This document shows positions 25,086 to 32,975 of a DNA stretch of 64,000 nt, piece after piece. The DNA comes from CAZRWD01 sp964603785 (GTDB taxonomy: Bacteria; Fermentibacterota; Fermentibacteria; Fermentibacterales; Fermentibacteraceae), in assembly GCA_964603785.1 (NCBI GenBank), contig CAZRWD010000009.1, positions 1 to 64,000 of the forward strand, read 5' to 3'. Position 1 is the first letter of the stretch. Every line of letters begins with the position of its first letter. The translations under genes were made by a program, and so were the position numbers. Below the pieces are notes generated by a model. That model was not told where the DNA came from. It worked only from the letters and a program-made list of their open reading frames with translations, and searched no databases.

Positions 25086-27418
25086 CTGCCACCGTCCTCG
25101 ACGAGGAACACCCTCACGGCGTCCTCCATCTTCTCTATCGGGACGAAATCCATCTCCCCCCTGAGAGAAGGATCGACATCCTCGAGGTCCCTCATGTTGT
25201 CCCGGGGCAGGAGCACCGTCCCTATCCCGGCCGCGTGCGCACCCAGCACCTTCTCCTTCACACCGCCTATCATCATCACCCTGCCGTGGAGGGTAATCTC
25301 GCCCGTCACGGCGGCATCCGCACGGAGTGGCCTCTCAGTGAGGGCGGAGAGCAGGGACAGGGCCATGGCGACCCCGGCCGACGGCCCGTCCTTCGGCGTG
25401 GCCCCGGCGGGAACGTGGACATGGATGTCCATCTTCTGGAAGTCGGCCGTGATCCCGTACCGCACCGAGCTGGACCTGACCCAGGTCAGGGCGGCCTGGG
25501 CGGACTCCCTCATGACCTCGCCCAGCTGGCCCGTGAGGACGAGCTTGCCGGTCCCGGGCATCACCGTGCTCTCGACGAAGAGGATCTCGCCCCCGGCGGG
25601 GGTCCACGCCAGGCCGGTGGCGACACCCGTCCTGGGCTTCCTGCCCGCGGTCTCCTGGAAGTACTTCACCGGACCGAGGTAGCCCGCCACGGAGGATGCC
25701 GTGATCCGCTCGGCCGGGTCCTCGCCCGAGGCGACCCGGACGGCAACCCGGCGGCAGATCTTGCCTATCTGCCTCTCGAGCTCCCTCACGCCCGCCTCCC
25801 TCGTGTACTTCTCGACCATGGCGGACAGGCCGCTCCTGTGGAACCTGACCTGCCTGCCGGTCAGGCCGTTGTTGCGGACCTGCTTCGGGATCAGGTACCG
25901 CCTCGCGATCTCGAGCTTCTCGGCGCCCGTGTAGCCCGAGAGCCTGAGGACCTCCATCCTGTCGAGGAGGGCGGAGGGAATGGTGTCGAGCTGGTTGGCC
26001 GTGGTTATGAACTCGACCCTCCGGAGGTCGAACGGCACGTTCAGGTAGTTGTCCCTGAAGCTGAAGTTCTGCTCGGGATCGAGGACCTCCAGGAGCGCCG
26101 AGGTGGGGTCGCCCCTGAAGTCGCGCCCGACCTTGTCCACCTCGTCGAGCATGAAGACGGGGTTGTTCGACCCGGCCTCCCTGAGGCCCTGCACGATCCT
26201 GCCCGGCATCGCTCCCACGTAGGTCCGCCTGTGGCCCCTGATCTCGGCCTCGTCGTGCACCCCGCCCAGCGAGATCCTCACGAATCTTCGCTGCATGGCC
26301 CTGGCTATGCTGCGGCCCATGGAGGTCTTGCCGACGCCGGGCGGGCCCACGAAGCAGAGGATGGGGCTGGAGGCCGACGGGTTGAGCCTCTTCACCGCGA
26401 GGAACTCGAGGATCCTCTCCTTGACGTCCCTGAGGTCGTAGTGGTCCTCGTCGAGTATCCTGCGGGCCGAGGAGATGTCCATCTGGTCGTCGGTCCCCTC
26501 CAGCCAGGGGAGCTGGAGCACCCATTCGATGTAGGTCCTGGAGACGGCCACCTCCGGAGTGCCGGGGGGCATCTTCGCCAGCCTGTCGAGCTCCTCCTCG
26601 GAGGCCTTCCTGACCTCCTCCGGCAGGTTCTTGGTCGAAAGCCTCTCGCGCAGCTCGGCAGCCTCCGGGTTGTCCCCCTCCCCCGCCCCGAGCTCCCGCT
26701 GGATGGCCTTCATCTGCTCCTTGAGCCAGTACTCCTTCTGATCCTTCTCCATCTCGGATCGGACCTGGCTCTGGATGCGGTTCCTGAGCTTGAGGATCTT
26801 GACCTCGCGCGCCATGATGTCCGAGAGGAGCTTCAGCCTGCGCAGGATGTTGTTCTCCTCGAGTATGGCCTGCTTGTCCGGGATGTTGGCCTCGATGCCG
26901 CCCGCCGCGACGAAGCCGAGCCTCTCGGGGTCCCTCAGGAGGCTCACCAGCTGGACCTCGTCCGGGATGCCGGGGGACAGCTCGACGATCTGCTTCAGCT
27001 GCATCTCCACGTTCTTGCGCCAGGCCTCGATCTCGTCGGCCTTCGGGGGCCATTCGGTCTCGAGCTTCTCCACCCTGGCCCTGAAGTAGGGCCTGGTCTG
27101 GACGAATCCGGTGATCCGGAACCTGACGAGTCCCTTCAGGCTGAGCCTGATCACCTCCCCGGGGAACCTGTAGAGCTTGACTATCCCTGCTGCGGTTCCC
27201 GTTCCGAAGAGGTCCTCGGCCTCGACCGGCGAGGTGTCCGGGGCGCGGACGGCCACGAGGCCCATCATCTTGTTGCCTACGACCGCGTCGTCCACCAGCC
27301 CGATCTGGGCCGGGTCGGTGACGGTCAGCGGGATGATCGAGTAGGGGAACGCCACGCCGTCCTGGAGAGGGAGGATCGGCAGGGTCTGGGGCAGGTGGAA
27401 TTCGCTCTCCGGGTTCAT
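25082..27418 (-). CDS. lon: ATP-dependent Lon protease
   Basis: 778 residues from ATG at 27416-27418, which shares one base with the hsp20 stop (TGATG). Lon unfolds and degrades damaged and regulatory proteins in the cytoplasm. The N-terminal substrate domain begins LPILPLQDGVAFPYSIIPL. The AAA+ module has Walker A in FVGPPGVGKTSMGRS, Walker B in PVFMLDEVDKVG and a sensor region. The protease domain has the Ser-Lys dyad: Ser in TPKDGPSAGVAMAL and Lys in GGVKEKVLGAHAAG. All family features are present. Co-transcription with hsp20 fits shared protein quality control. Confidence 0.97.
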   Translation of the reverse strand: MNPESEFHLPQTLPILPLQDGVAFPYSIIPLTVTDPAQIGLVDDAVVGNKMMGLVAVRAPDTSPVEAEDLFGTGTAAGIVKLYRFPGEVIRLSLKGLVRFRITGFVQTRPYFRARVEKLETEWPPKADEIEAWRKNVEMQLKQIVELSPGIPDEVQLVSLLRDPERLGFVAAGGIEANIPDKQAILEENNILRRLKLLSDIMAREVKILKLRNRIQSQVRSEMEKDQKEYWLKEQMKAIQRELGAGEGDNPEAAELRERLSTKNLPEEVRKASEEELDRLAKMPPGTPEVAVSRTYIEWVLQLPWLEGTDDQMDISSARRILDEDHYDLRDVKERILEFLAVKRLNPSASSPILCFVGPPGVGKTSMGRSIARAMQRRFVRISLGGVHDEAEIRGHRRTYVGAMPGRIVQGLREAGSNNPVFMLDEVDKVGRDFRGDPTSALLEVLDPEQNFSFRDNYLNVPFDLRRVEFITTANQLDTIPSALLDRMEVLRLSGYTGAEKLEIARRYLIPKQVRNNGLTGRQVRFHRSGLSAMVEKYTREAGVRELERQIGKICRRVAVRVASGEDPAERITASSVAGYLGPVKYFQETAGRKPRTGVATGLAWTPAGGEILFVESTVMPGTGKLVLTGQLGEVMRESAQAALTWVRSSSVRYGITADFQKMDIHVHVPAGATPKDGPSAGVAMALSLLSALTERPLRADAAVTGEITLHGRVMMIGGVKEKVLGAHAAGIGTVLLPRDNMRDLEDVDPSLRGEMDFVPIEKMEDAVRVFLVEDGGS

Positions 27419-27786
27419 CACCCCTCCACTGAAACGTTCGAGCACTCGTCGGGGTCGATCCCGATCCTGACCGGACCGGCGGGCATCAGGGGCATCTCGA
27501 TCCTCAGGACGCCGTCCCTCATCTCGGCCGTAGCTTCGGAAGCCTCGATCCTGGCCGGCAGATCGATCTCGCGCTCGAAGCGGCCCGTCCTGATCTCCAG
27601 CCTCTCGGCCGCGAGCCCGGGGAGTATGGGACCCCTGACGCCCCGCACGACGACCGATCTGCTCCTCGCGAAGACCTCCACGTCCGGGGGCCGCATGCCG
27701 GGCAGCTCCACGAAGAGTATCAGGTGCGTCTGCGTCTCGTAGAGGTCCACGGCCGGGGACCAGTATCCGCCAAGGCTCTGCAGCAA
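27418..27786 (-). CDS. Small heat shock protein, Hsp20/alpha-crystallin family
   Basis: 122 residues, a short member. The alpha-crystallin domain is visible: SPAVDLYETQTHLILFVELP, then VEVFARSRSVVVRGVRG, FEREIDLPARIEASEATA and DGVLRIEMPLMP (the conserved GxLxxxxP). The C-terminal I-x-I/V tail motif may be VRIGI. It holds unfolding proteins for refolding or degradation. Start TTG at 27784-27786 with GGGAGGAACA right before it. It lies 13 bases after the TPR/PEGA gene and is coupled to lon, so a heat-stress operon is plausible. Confidence 0.9.
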   Translation of the reverse strand: MLQSLGGYWSPAVDLYETQTHLILFVELPGMRPPDVEVFARSRSVVVRGVRGPILPGLAAERLEIRTGRFEREIDLPARIEASEATAEMRDGVLRIEMPLMPAGPVRIGIDPDECSNVSVEG

Positions 27787-27799
27787 TGTTCCTCCCGGC

Positions 27800-30037
27800 C
27801 TACTGGACGTCGAACCTGACCTGGACGGTCGTGGGCACTTCGACAGGCACCCCGCCCTGGGTGGCGGGCTGGAAGCGCCACTGGCTGACGGCGTCCGCGG
27901 CGGCCTGGCCGCAGCCGAGCCCGAGCGGGTCGTTGACGACCCTGACGTCCGAGACCGAGCCGTCGGTCCGGACCGTGAGCTCGAGCGTCACGTATCCGTG
28001 GATGTCGCCTCTCTCGGCGGCCAGACCCGGAACCGTCGGCGCGACGGTGGAGATGGCGAACGGCGGGATGACCGGCTGTTCCTCGATGATGTCGGGCTGC
28101 TGCTGGACCTCGGCGGCCGTGTAGCGGATCATCGTGTCCTCGCCGAGGGTGATCGTGACCGTGCTCACCTGGTCTTCGTAGCCGGGGTTCGTGAGCCGCA
28201 CGGAGTAGGTTCCCGGCTCGAGCTCGATCGGAGGGAGCGGGGTCTGTCCGTAGCTCTGGCCGTCGATGGTTACCTCGGCCCAGGGTTCCGGGCCGATCAG
28301 GAGCCGCCCTGTGGTGACGTTCCTCTCCGGGGTGACCGTGGCGCTGTACCCGTCGGGGCCGAGGGTTATCGACCTGGTCCAGTCCTCGTAGCCCTCGAGC
28401 CTCACGGTGAGGGTGTGGGTGCCCCTGTCGGCGATGTGGGTCAGCCTTCTGCCGGATCCGACGGATGTCCCGTCCACGAAGAAGCTGGCCGTGCCCTCGA
28501 TGTCGCCGGCTAGGGTCAGCGAGATCTGGGATGTCTCCGAAGAGAGCAGCGCGAGGGGCTGCAGGAAGCTGCCCGGCGTGTCCACCAGCACCGTCTCGGG
28601 AAGCGAGTTGTAGCCTGTCAGAACGGCCTGGAAGACGTGCGTGCCGGTCGGCATCTCCGAGGAGAGGGAGGTGCCGGAAACGCCGTCGACGAGGATGCTC
28701 ACCGAGCCGGGCTGCGGGGTGGGCTCGCCGGCGGGCATCAGGATGTTGAACGTGACGTCGGCCGTGTTCGTCCCTAGCGGGGAGAGAACCAGAGTGTCCG
28801 TGACCTGCTGGCCCTGGGCCAGATCCAGCCTGGTCTGCAGCACCTCGTAGCCCTGCGCCCTGACCTCGATGCTCCTCTCGCCGAAATCGGTCCCGGTCAG
28901 CCTGTAGGCCCCCGTCGAGTCGCGCTCGATCTCCTGCCCGTCGACGGAGAGCAGGGCGTCATCTGCTCCCGCCAGGTACAGCGACACCGAATAGGGCTGC
29001 ACCGGAGGCGCCTCGACGGGCTCCGGGGATCTACCGGAGAAGAGCTTGACGGCTCCGAAGGCGACGGCCGCCACGACCGCCGCCCCGACGAGGATGGGCA
29101 CCAGGGGGAGCTTCCTGCGCTCCCTCTCCTCGCGCGCGGCGGGCTCTGCCGCCGCCGGGGCCGGCGCCGCCGCCGCGACCGGCACCGCCGCCGCGATCAC
29201 GGGTTCGGGGGTTCTCTCCGCCGACCTGGAGACGGGGGCGGCCACCTTGCCCAGGCGCTCCGCCAGCCCGCGGATGGTCGGGTCGTCAGGGAACCTCTGC
29301 TGAGCCTCGCGAGCCTCCTGGAGGGCGAGGTCGAACTCGTTGCCGGCTATCAGCTCGCGGATCGCCGCTATCGCCCCGTCCACACCGGCCGGGGTCTCCT
29401 CGACCTCGACAGGCTCCTCGGCCTCGAGAGTCCCGACACCATCTGCCGCAACGAACTCGTCCACCAGGTCCTCGTCGGAGATCTCGCCGGCGGAGGAGGC
29501 ATAGTCCTCCACCTCGGCCAGGAGCCTGTCGAGCGCGGGGGAGGTGGGCCAGAACTCGAATATCTTCCGGGCCTGCTCGAGGGCTCCGGCGGGATCCGAC
29601 GCCCTCAGCCTGGTCAGCCCGAGGTCGGCCAGGTTGTTGGCCTTGATGCTTCGCTTGACCGACTTTATGCGCCGGTTGATGTCGACGTTCTCGTCATCCT
29701 GCCTGCGGGCCCTCTCGAGCTCCTGGAGGGCGCGGATCTCGTCTCCTGCCTCCAGGGCCTCGTCGGACCTCCTGACGCACTCCTCCACGAAGCCGGCCGC
29801 TGCGGGCGCCGCGGCCTCGGTCGGGCTGTGCGCCCTGATCGACCGTGTGCGCTTGAAAGCCTTCATCGCCGCTATCTCGCGCTCGATGGACTGGGCCTCT
29901 TCACGGACCTCGTCGTTGTCCGGCTCGAGATCCATGGCCTTGCGGAGCGTCCTCAGAGCCTGCTCGCGCTCGCCGGACTCCATCTGCCTTCGTGCGGCTC
30001 GAAGCAGCTCAGTGACACGGCTTTCAGCAGCGCTCAT
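27800..30037 (-). CDS. Membrane protein with cytoplasmic TPRs, periplasmic PEGA repeats and TonB C-terminal domain
   Basis: 745 residues. Residues 1-265 hold TPR-like helices (ALRTLRKAMDLEPDNDEV, AIRALQELERARRQDDENV, FDLALQEAREAQQRFPDDP). A Pro/Ala stretch (about 270-300) precedes one membrane segment at 309-332. Then come several PEGA-type beta domains (SVSLYLAGADDALLSVDGQ, GSVSILVDGVSGTSLSSEMP, GTASFFVDGTSVGSG, WAEVTIDGQSYGQTPLPPIE, each ending in GYEVL/GYNSL/GYEDW/GYEDQ). Residues about 640-745 match the TonB_C fold (GYVTLELTVRTDGSVSDVRV, SQWRFQPATQGGVPVE). It may transmit load or energy across the envelope, but no ExbBD is nearby. Start ATG at 30035-30037 after GAGGAGGATAG. Confidence 0.82.
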   Translation of the reverse strand: MSAAESRVTELLRAARRQMESGEREQALRTLRKAMDLEPDNDEVREEAQSIEREIAAMKAFKRTRSIRAHSPTEAAAPAAAGFVEECVRRSDEALEAGDEIRALQELERARRQDDENVDINRRIKSVKRSIKANNLADLGLTRLRASDPAGALEQARKIFEFWPTSPALDRLLAEVEDYASSAGEISDEDLVDEFVAADGVGTLEAEEPVEVEETPAGVDGAIAAIRELIAGNEFDLALQEAREAQQRFPDDPTIRGLAERLGKVAAPVSRSAERTPEPVIAAAVPVAAAAPAPAAAEPAAREERERRKLPLVPILVGAAVVAAVAFGAVKLFSGRSPEPVEAPPVQPYSVSLYLAGADDALLSVDGQEIERDSTGAYRLTGTDFGERSIEVRAQGYEVLQTRLDLAQGQQVTDTLVLSPLGTNTADVTFNILMPAGEPTPQPGSVSILVDGVSGTSLSSEMPTGTHVFQAVLTGYNSLPETVLVDTPGSFLQPLALLSSETSQISLTLAGDIEGTASFFVDGTSVGSGRRLTHIADRGTHTLTVRLEGYEDWTRSITLGPDGYSATVTPERNVTTGRLLIGPEPWAEVTIDGQSYGQTPLPPIELEPGTYSVRLTNPGYEDQVSTVTITLGEDTMIRYTAAEVQQQPDIIEEQPVIPPFAISTVAPTVPGLAAERGDIHGYVTLELTVRTDGSVSDVRVVNDPLGLGCGQAAADAVSQWRFQPATQGGVPVEVPTTVQVRFDVQ

Positions 30038-30136
30038 CTATCCTCCTCGCCTGGTGCCCGCCATCAGGACAATGAGTATTCCCCGGACCGGCCGCCCTCC
30101 GCCGGCTCCGGGCCGCCTGCCGGATATCCTCGAAGC

Positions 30137-30165
30137 AATATTGAAAAGCCGCTTGCCACTGGCAA
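30137..30165 (-). promoter_or_regulatory. Promoter with palindromic operator for the TPR/PEGA, hsp20, lon operon
   Basis: On the minus strand TTGCCA (30160-30165) lies 17 bases before AATATT (30137-30142). The -35 sits inside a 13-base palindrome ttgccactggcaa (30153-30165), a possible repressor site. The leader of about 90 bases also has a GC-rich imperfect hairpin (30089-30118). No CIRCE element is seen. Confidence 0.5.
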
Positions 30166-30215
30166 CCGCGCCGACGATTCGCGTTCGCGGCGTGCGGCGG
30201 AGCGGCCATCCGTAC

Positions 30216-32258
30216 TCATATCATGTTGTTCTGCGTCAGTTTGTAGCGCCAGACCAGCTCCTCCTCCAGGCCCGGGCCGGGGCTGTGCGTTCTGACGAGC
30301 TCGGATGCCTCGGAGACGAGGGCGCCGTCCGTGGCCAGATCCGCCACCCTGAACTCGGGAAGACCGCTCTGCCGGGTTCCGAGGATGTCTCCCGGCCCCC
30401 TTATCTCGAGGTCCCTCCGGGCCAGCTCGAATCCGTCGGAGGTCCCGACCATGGCCGCGAGGCGCATCCGCGCCGATTCCCCCGCATCCTCCCCCGAGAC
30501 CAGGAAGCACCAGGAGTCCCTGCTGCCGCGGCCGATCCTCCCCCTGAGCTGGTGGAGCTGGCTGAGCCCGAACCTCTCGGCGTCGGAGACGATCAGGACG
30601 GTCGCCTCAGGCACGTCCAGGCCGACCTCCACGACCGTGGTGCTCACGAGCACCCTCGTCCTGCCGGATGCGAAGTCGTCTGCGGCCGCCACCTTCCGCG
30701 CCGCCGGCATCGAGCCGTGGATGAGACCCGCCCCGAAGCGGCCGAGCGGCCCGGCGGCGATCCTCTCCCAGGCTGTCGTCGCATCCTTAAGGTCCTGCTT
30801 CTCGGAGGCCTCCCTGAGCGGATAGACTATGTACGCCCTCTCTCCCGCCTCCAGCCGCTCCCTGAGGACCTCATAGGCCCTTCGCCTGTCCTCCTCCCCT
30901 ATCAGCTCCGTCATCGTCCTGCCCCTGCCCGGGGGGAGCTCGTCGAGGACCGAGAGGTCCAGGTCGCCGTAGAAGGCCATGGTGAGGGTCCTGGGGATCG
31001 GGGTGGCAGACATCACGAGAAGGTGAGGCCTCCTGAGCCTCCCCCTCATGAGCTCCTCCCTCTGCGCCACCCCGAACCTGTGCTGCTCGTCCACGACCAC
31101 GAGCGCGAGTCCCGGAAGCTCCACCGGGGGCTCGAGAACGGCGTGGGTGCCGGTCAGGAGTACGGGCGCGCCGCTCGCGAGCTCCTCCAGGAGCGCCCTG
31201 CGCTCCCTCGCCGGGGTGCCCCCCGACAGCTGCCTGCACGCAATGCCGAGCGGAGCGGTCAGTCTCTGCAGCGTCCTGAGGTGCTGTGATGCCAGCACCT
31301 CGGTGGGTGCGAGGAGGACGGCCTGCATGCCCCGGGTGCACGCCAGGGCGCATGCTGCGGCCGCAACGACGGTCTTCCCCGATCCCACGTCGCCCTGGAG
31401 CAGCCGGCGCATGGGAAGCGGGCCCGCCATGTCGGACAGGATCTCGTTCGTCGACCTCTCCTGGGCCCTCGTCAGACCGAACCCGAGGCCGCCGAGGAAC
31501 CGGGGGAGGAAGGATCCGTCGAGGGGGACCCGGATCCCCTCCGAGTCGCAGGCGGCTTCGCGGACCCTCGCGAGCGCGTGCTGGTGGAGGAATATCTCCT
31601 CCAGGGCGAGCGTGCGCCGGGCCCTCCCGGCCGAGGACGCCGAGGAGGGTCGGTGGGCCTCCACCAGCAGGTCCCTCCTCGATGCGAAGCCGTGCATCGC
31701 CATGCGCCCCTCCGGGAGAACGGACCGGAGCCCTGCGGGGAGCGAGTCGAGGGCGGAGTCGATGATCCTCCTCATCACCCCCTGGGTGATGCCGGAGGTC
31801 AGCGGGTACACCGGCAGCAGGGAGGCGGGAGGGCACCCTCCGGCCTCCTCCCCGGGCACGAGCAGGTCGGGATGGGTCATGACGGGACCCCTCAGGAAGA
31901 CGACCTCGCCCGATGCGGTCACGCTGGAGCCGACGGGCAGCCTGGAGCGCATCCAGGCGGAGTTGAAGAAGGACAGTGCGAGCACGCCGGTTCCATCGGA
32001 GACGAATGCCTGCAGCAGGCGCCTCCCTCCGCGGAGCCGCCTCTCCGAGAGGTGCGTGACCGTGCCGGTCACGGTGGCCCTGGAGAGAGGTTCGAGCGAG
32101 CCGATCGACCGGACCTCCCCCCGGTCCAGGAAGCGCCTGGGCAGGTGGAGGACCAGGTCGCCAAGGCATCTGATGCCCAGCCGGGCGAGCATCCCGGCCC
32201 TTGCCGGACCGACTCCCCGCAGGTATCTGACCTCGTCTCCGAGCGCGGTTCCGATCAT
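30216..32258 (-). CDS. recG: ATP-dependent DNA helicase RecG
   Basis: 680 residues from ATG at 32256-32258, close to the usual 690. RecG reverses stalled replication forks and moves Holliday junctions. The N-terminal wedge/OB region shows YLRGVGPARAGMLARLGIR and ATVTGTVTHLSERRLRGGR. The helicase core shows MRRLLQGDVGSGKTVVAAAA (Walker A), LALVVVDEQHRFGVAQRE (DEQH box), HLLVMSATPIPRTLTMAFYG, and QLHQLRGRIGRGSRDSWCFL (motif VI). It is divergent from the plus-strand TPR gene. Longer in-frame starts upstream would run across the intergenic hairpin and lack sense. Confidence 0.96.
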   Translation of the reverse strand: MIGTALGDEVRYLRGVGPARAGMLARLGIRCLGDLVLHLPRRFLDRGEVRSIGSLEPLSRATVTGTVTHLSERRLRGGRRLLQAFVSDGTGVLALSFFNSAWMRSRLPVGSSVTASGEVVFLRGPVMTHPDLLVPGEEAGGCPPASLLPVYPLTSGITQGVMRRIIDSALDSLPAGLRSVLPEGRMAMHGFASRRDLLVEAHRPSSASSAGRARRTLALEEIFLHQHALARVREAACDSEGIRVPLDGSFLPRFLGGLGFGLTRAQERSTNEILSDMAGPLPMRRLLQGDVGSGKTVVAAAACALACTRGMQAVLLAPTEVLASQHLRTLQRLTAPLGIACRQLSGGTPARERRALLEELASGAPVLLTGTHAVLEPPVELPGLALVVVDEQHRFGVAQREELMRGRLRRPHLLVMSATPIPRTLTMAFYGDLDLSVLDELPPGRGRTMTELIGEEDRRRAYEVLRERLEAGERAYIVYPLREASEKQDLKDATTAWERIAAGPLGRFGAGLIHGSMPAARKVAAADDFASGRTRVLVSTTVVEVGLDVPEATVLIVSDAERFGLSQLHQLRGRIGRGSRDSWCFLVSGEDAGESARMRLAAMVGTSDGFELARRDLEIRGPGDILGTRQSGLPEFRVADLATDGALVSEASELVRTHSPGPGLEEELVWRYKLTQNNMI

Positions 32259-32280
32259 GGCCCGATAGTAGTCCGGCGCG

Positions 32281-32303
32281 CCTCCCGGGGCAAGCCCGGG
32301 AGG
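32281..32303. promoter_or_regulatory. Hairpin between divergent recG and TPR genes
   Basis: A perfect 9-bp stem (cctcccggg / cccgggagg) with a five-base loop lies in the 111-base divergent region. It is upstream of the plus-strand promoter and in the recG leader on the other strand. It might act as an operator or insulate the two leaders. Confidence 0.45.
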
Positions 32304-32305
32304 TC

Positions 32306-32334
32306 TTGACGGTCTGCTCCCGCGCTCATATTGA
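32306..32334 (+). promoter_or_regulatory. Possible promoter for plus-strand genes
   Basis: TTGACG (32306-32311), 17 bases, then TATTGA (32329-32334). The -10 is weak but the -35 and spacing are good. The ribosome site GGAGGT (32353-32358) and the ATG at 32370 follow at a sensible distance. Confidence 0.5.
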
Positions 32335-32369
32335 CGGGCCAACGACAAGCCCGGAGGTCCTCTGAACGC

Positions 32370-32885
32370 ATGGAGCAAATCTCCGTCAAGGAGCTTCAGG
32401 AAGCCGTGGCCAGCAATCCAGGAGACATCGAGGCGCGGTTCCTGCTTGCCCGGAAGTACATGGACGACCACTCGCCGAGGAAGGCGATCGGCCTCCTCGA
32501 GCAGGTCATAAGGCTAGACCCGGAGAATGCCGAGGCATGGCTCAGGATAGGCCTCTGCTGGGGCATGGCCCTGCTCGAGAACCTCTCCCCCCTCGACCTC
32601 TGGGGCGAGGAGAAGGACGAGGAGCTCATGGTCGACAACTGCCTCCACGCCCTGGAGAAGGCCATCGAGTTCGACCCCGAGCTCCTGGGCGCCTACAACG
32701 CCATGGGGCGCATCTACGTGATCAGGGGGCAGGACGAGGAGGCCATCGAGCTCTTCACCCAGTCCCTGCAGCTCGACCCCTCTCAGCTCGACGTCGTCGA
32801 CGACCTGAAGGAGATCACAGGCAGCCCGGCCTGGGAGCTCCTGGACAAGGAGACCGACATGGGCGACGAAGAGGACGCCTTCTGA
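32370..32885 (+). CDS. TPR protein of unknown function
   Basis: 171 residues, no signal peptide. Three TPR-like helix pairs are visible: NPGDIEARFLLARKYMDDHS, SPRKAIGLLEQVIRLDPENA and the later ELLGAYNAMGRIYVIRGQDE followed by AIELFTQSLQLDPSQLDVVD. The middle insert NLSPLDLWGEEKDEELMVDN is acidic, and the C-terminus ends in an acidic tail (DMGDEEDAF). A cytoplasmic protein-binding role is likely. ATG at 32370 follows GGAGGT by 11 bases. It is one of only two plus-strand genes here. Confidence 0.8.
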   Translation: MEQISVKELQEAVASNPGDIEARFLLARKYMDDHSPRKAIGLLEQVIRLDPENAEAWLRIGLCWGMALLENLSPLDLWGEEKDEELMVDNCLHALEKAIEFDPELLGAYNAMGRIYVIRGQDEEAIELFTQSLQLDPSQLDVVDDLKEITGSPAWELLDKETDMGDEEDAF

Positions 32886-32940
32886 CCGTACTAGACCCCG
32901 GCCCCTCCCGTTCCTATCGTATCATGAGAAGGATGATCGC

Positions 32941-32960
32941 CGCCCGGGCCTGACCGGGCG
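32941..32960 (+). promoter_or_regulatory. Hairpin before the secreted BNR-type gene
   Basis: A perfect 7-bp stem (cgcccgg / ccgggcg) with a six-base loop ends a few bases before the ribosome site GGGAGGT of the next gene. It lacks a T run. It may shield the end of the TPR transcript or act as a leader hairpin. A TATCAT box (32920-32925) lies nearby without a clear -35. Confidence 0.35.
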
Positions 32961-32975
32961 GGCGGGAGGTTTGAG

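Noticed and set aside
25235..27742. 835-residue open frame on the plus strand
   Set aside because: Exact antisense of lon and hsp20, whose motifs are full. The antisense protein is a low-complexity Gly/Pro/Leu/Asp shadow.
30038..30215. tRNA or small RNA gene in the 178-base gap
   Set aside because: No clover-leaf, no CCA end; the gap is explained by a promoter and leader hairpin.
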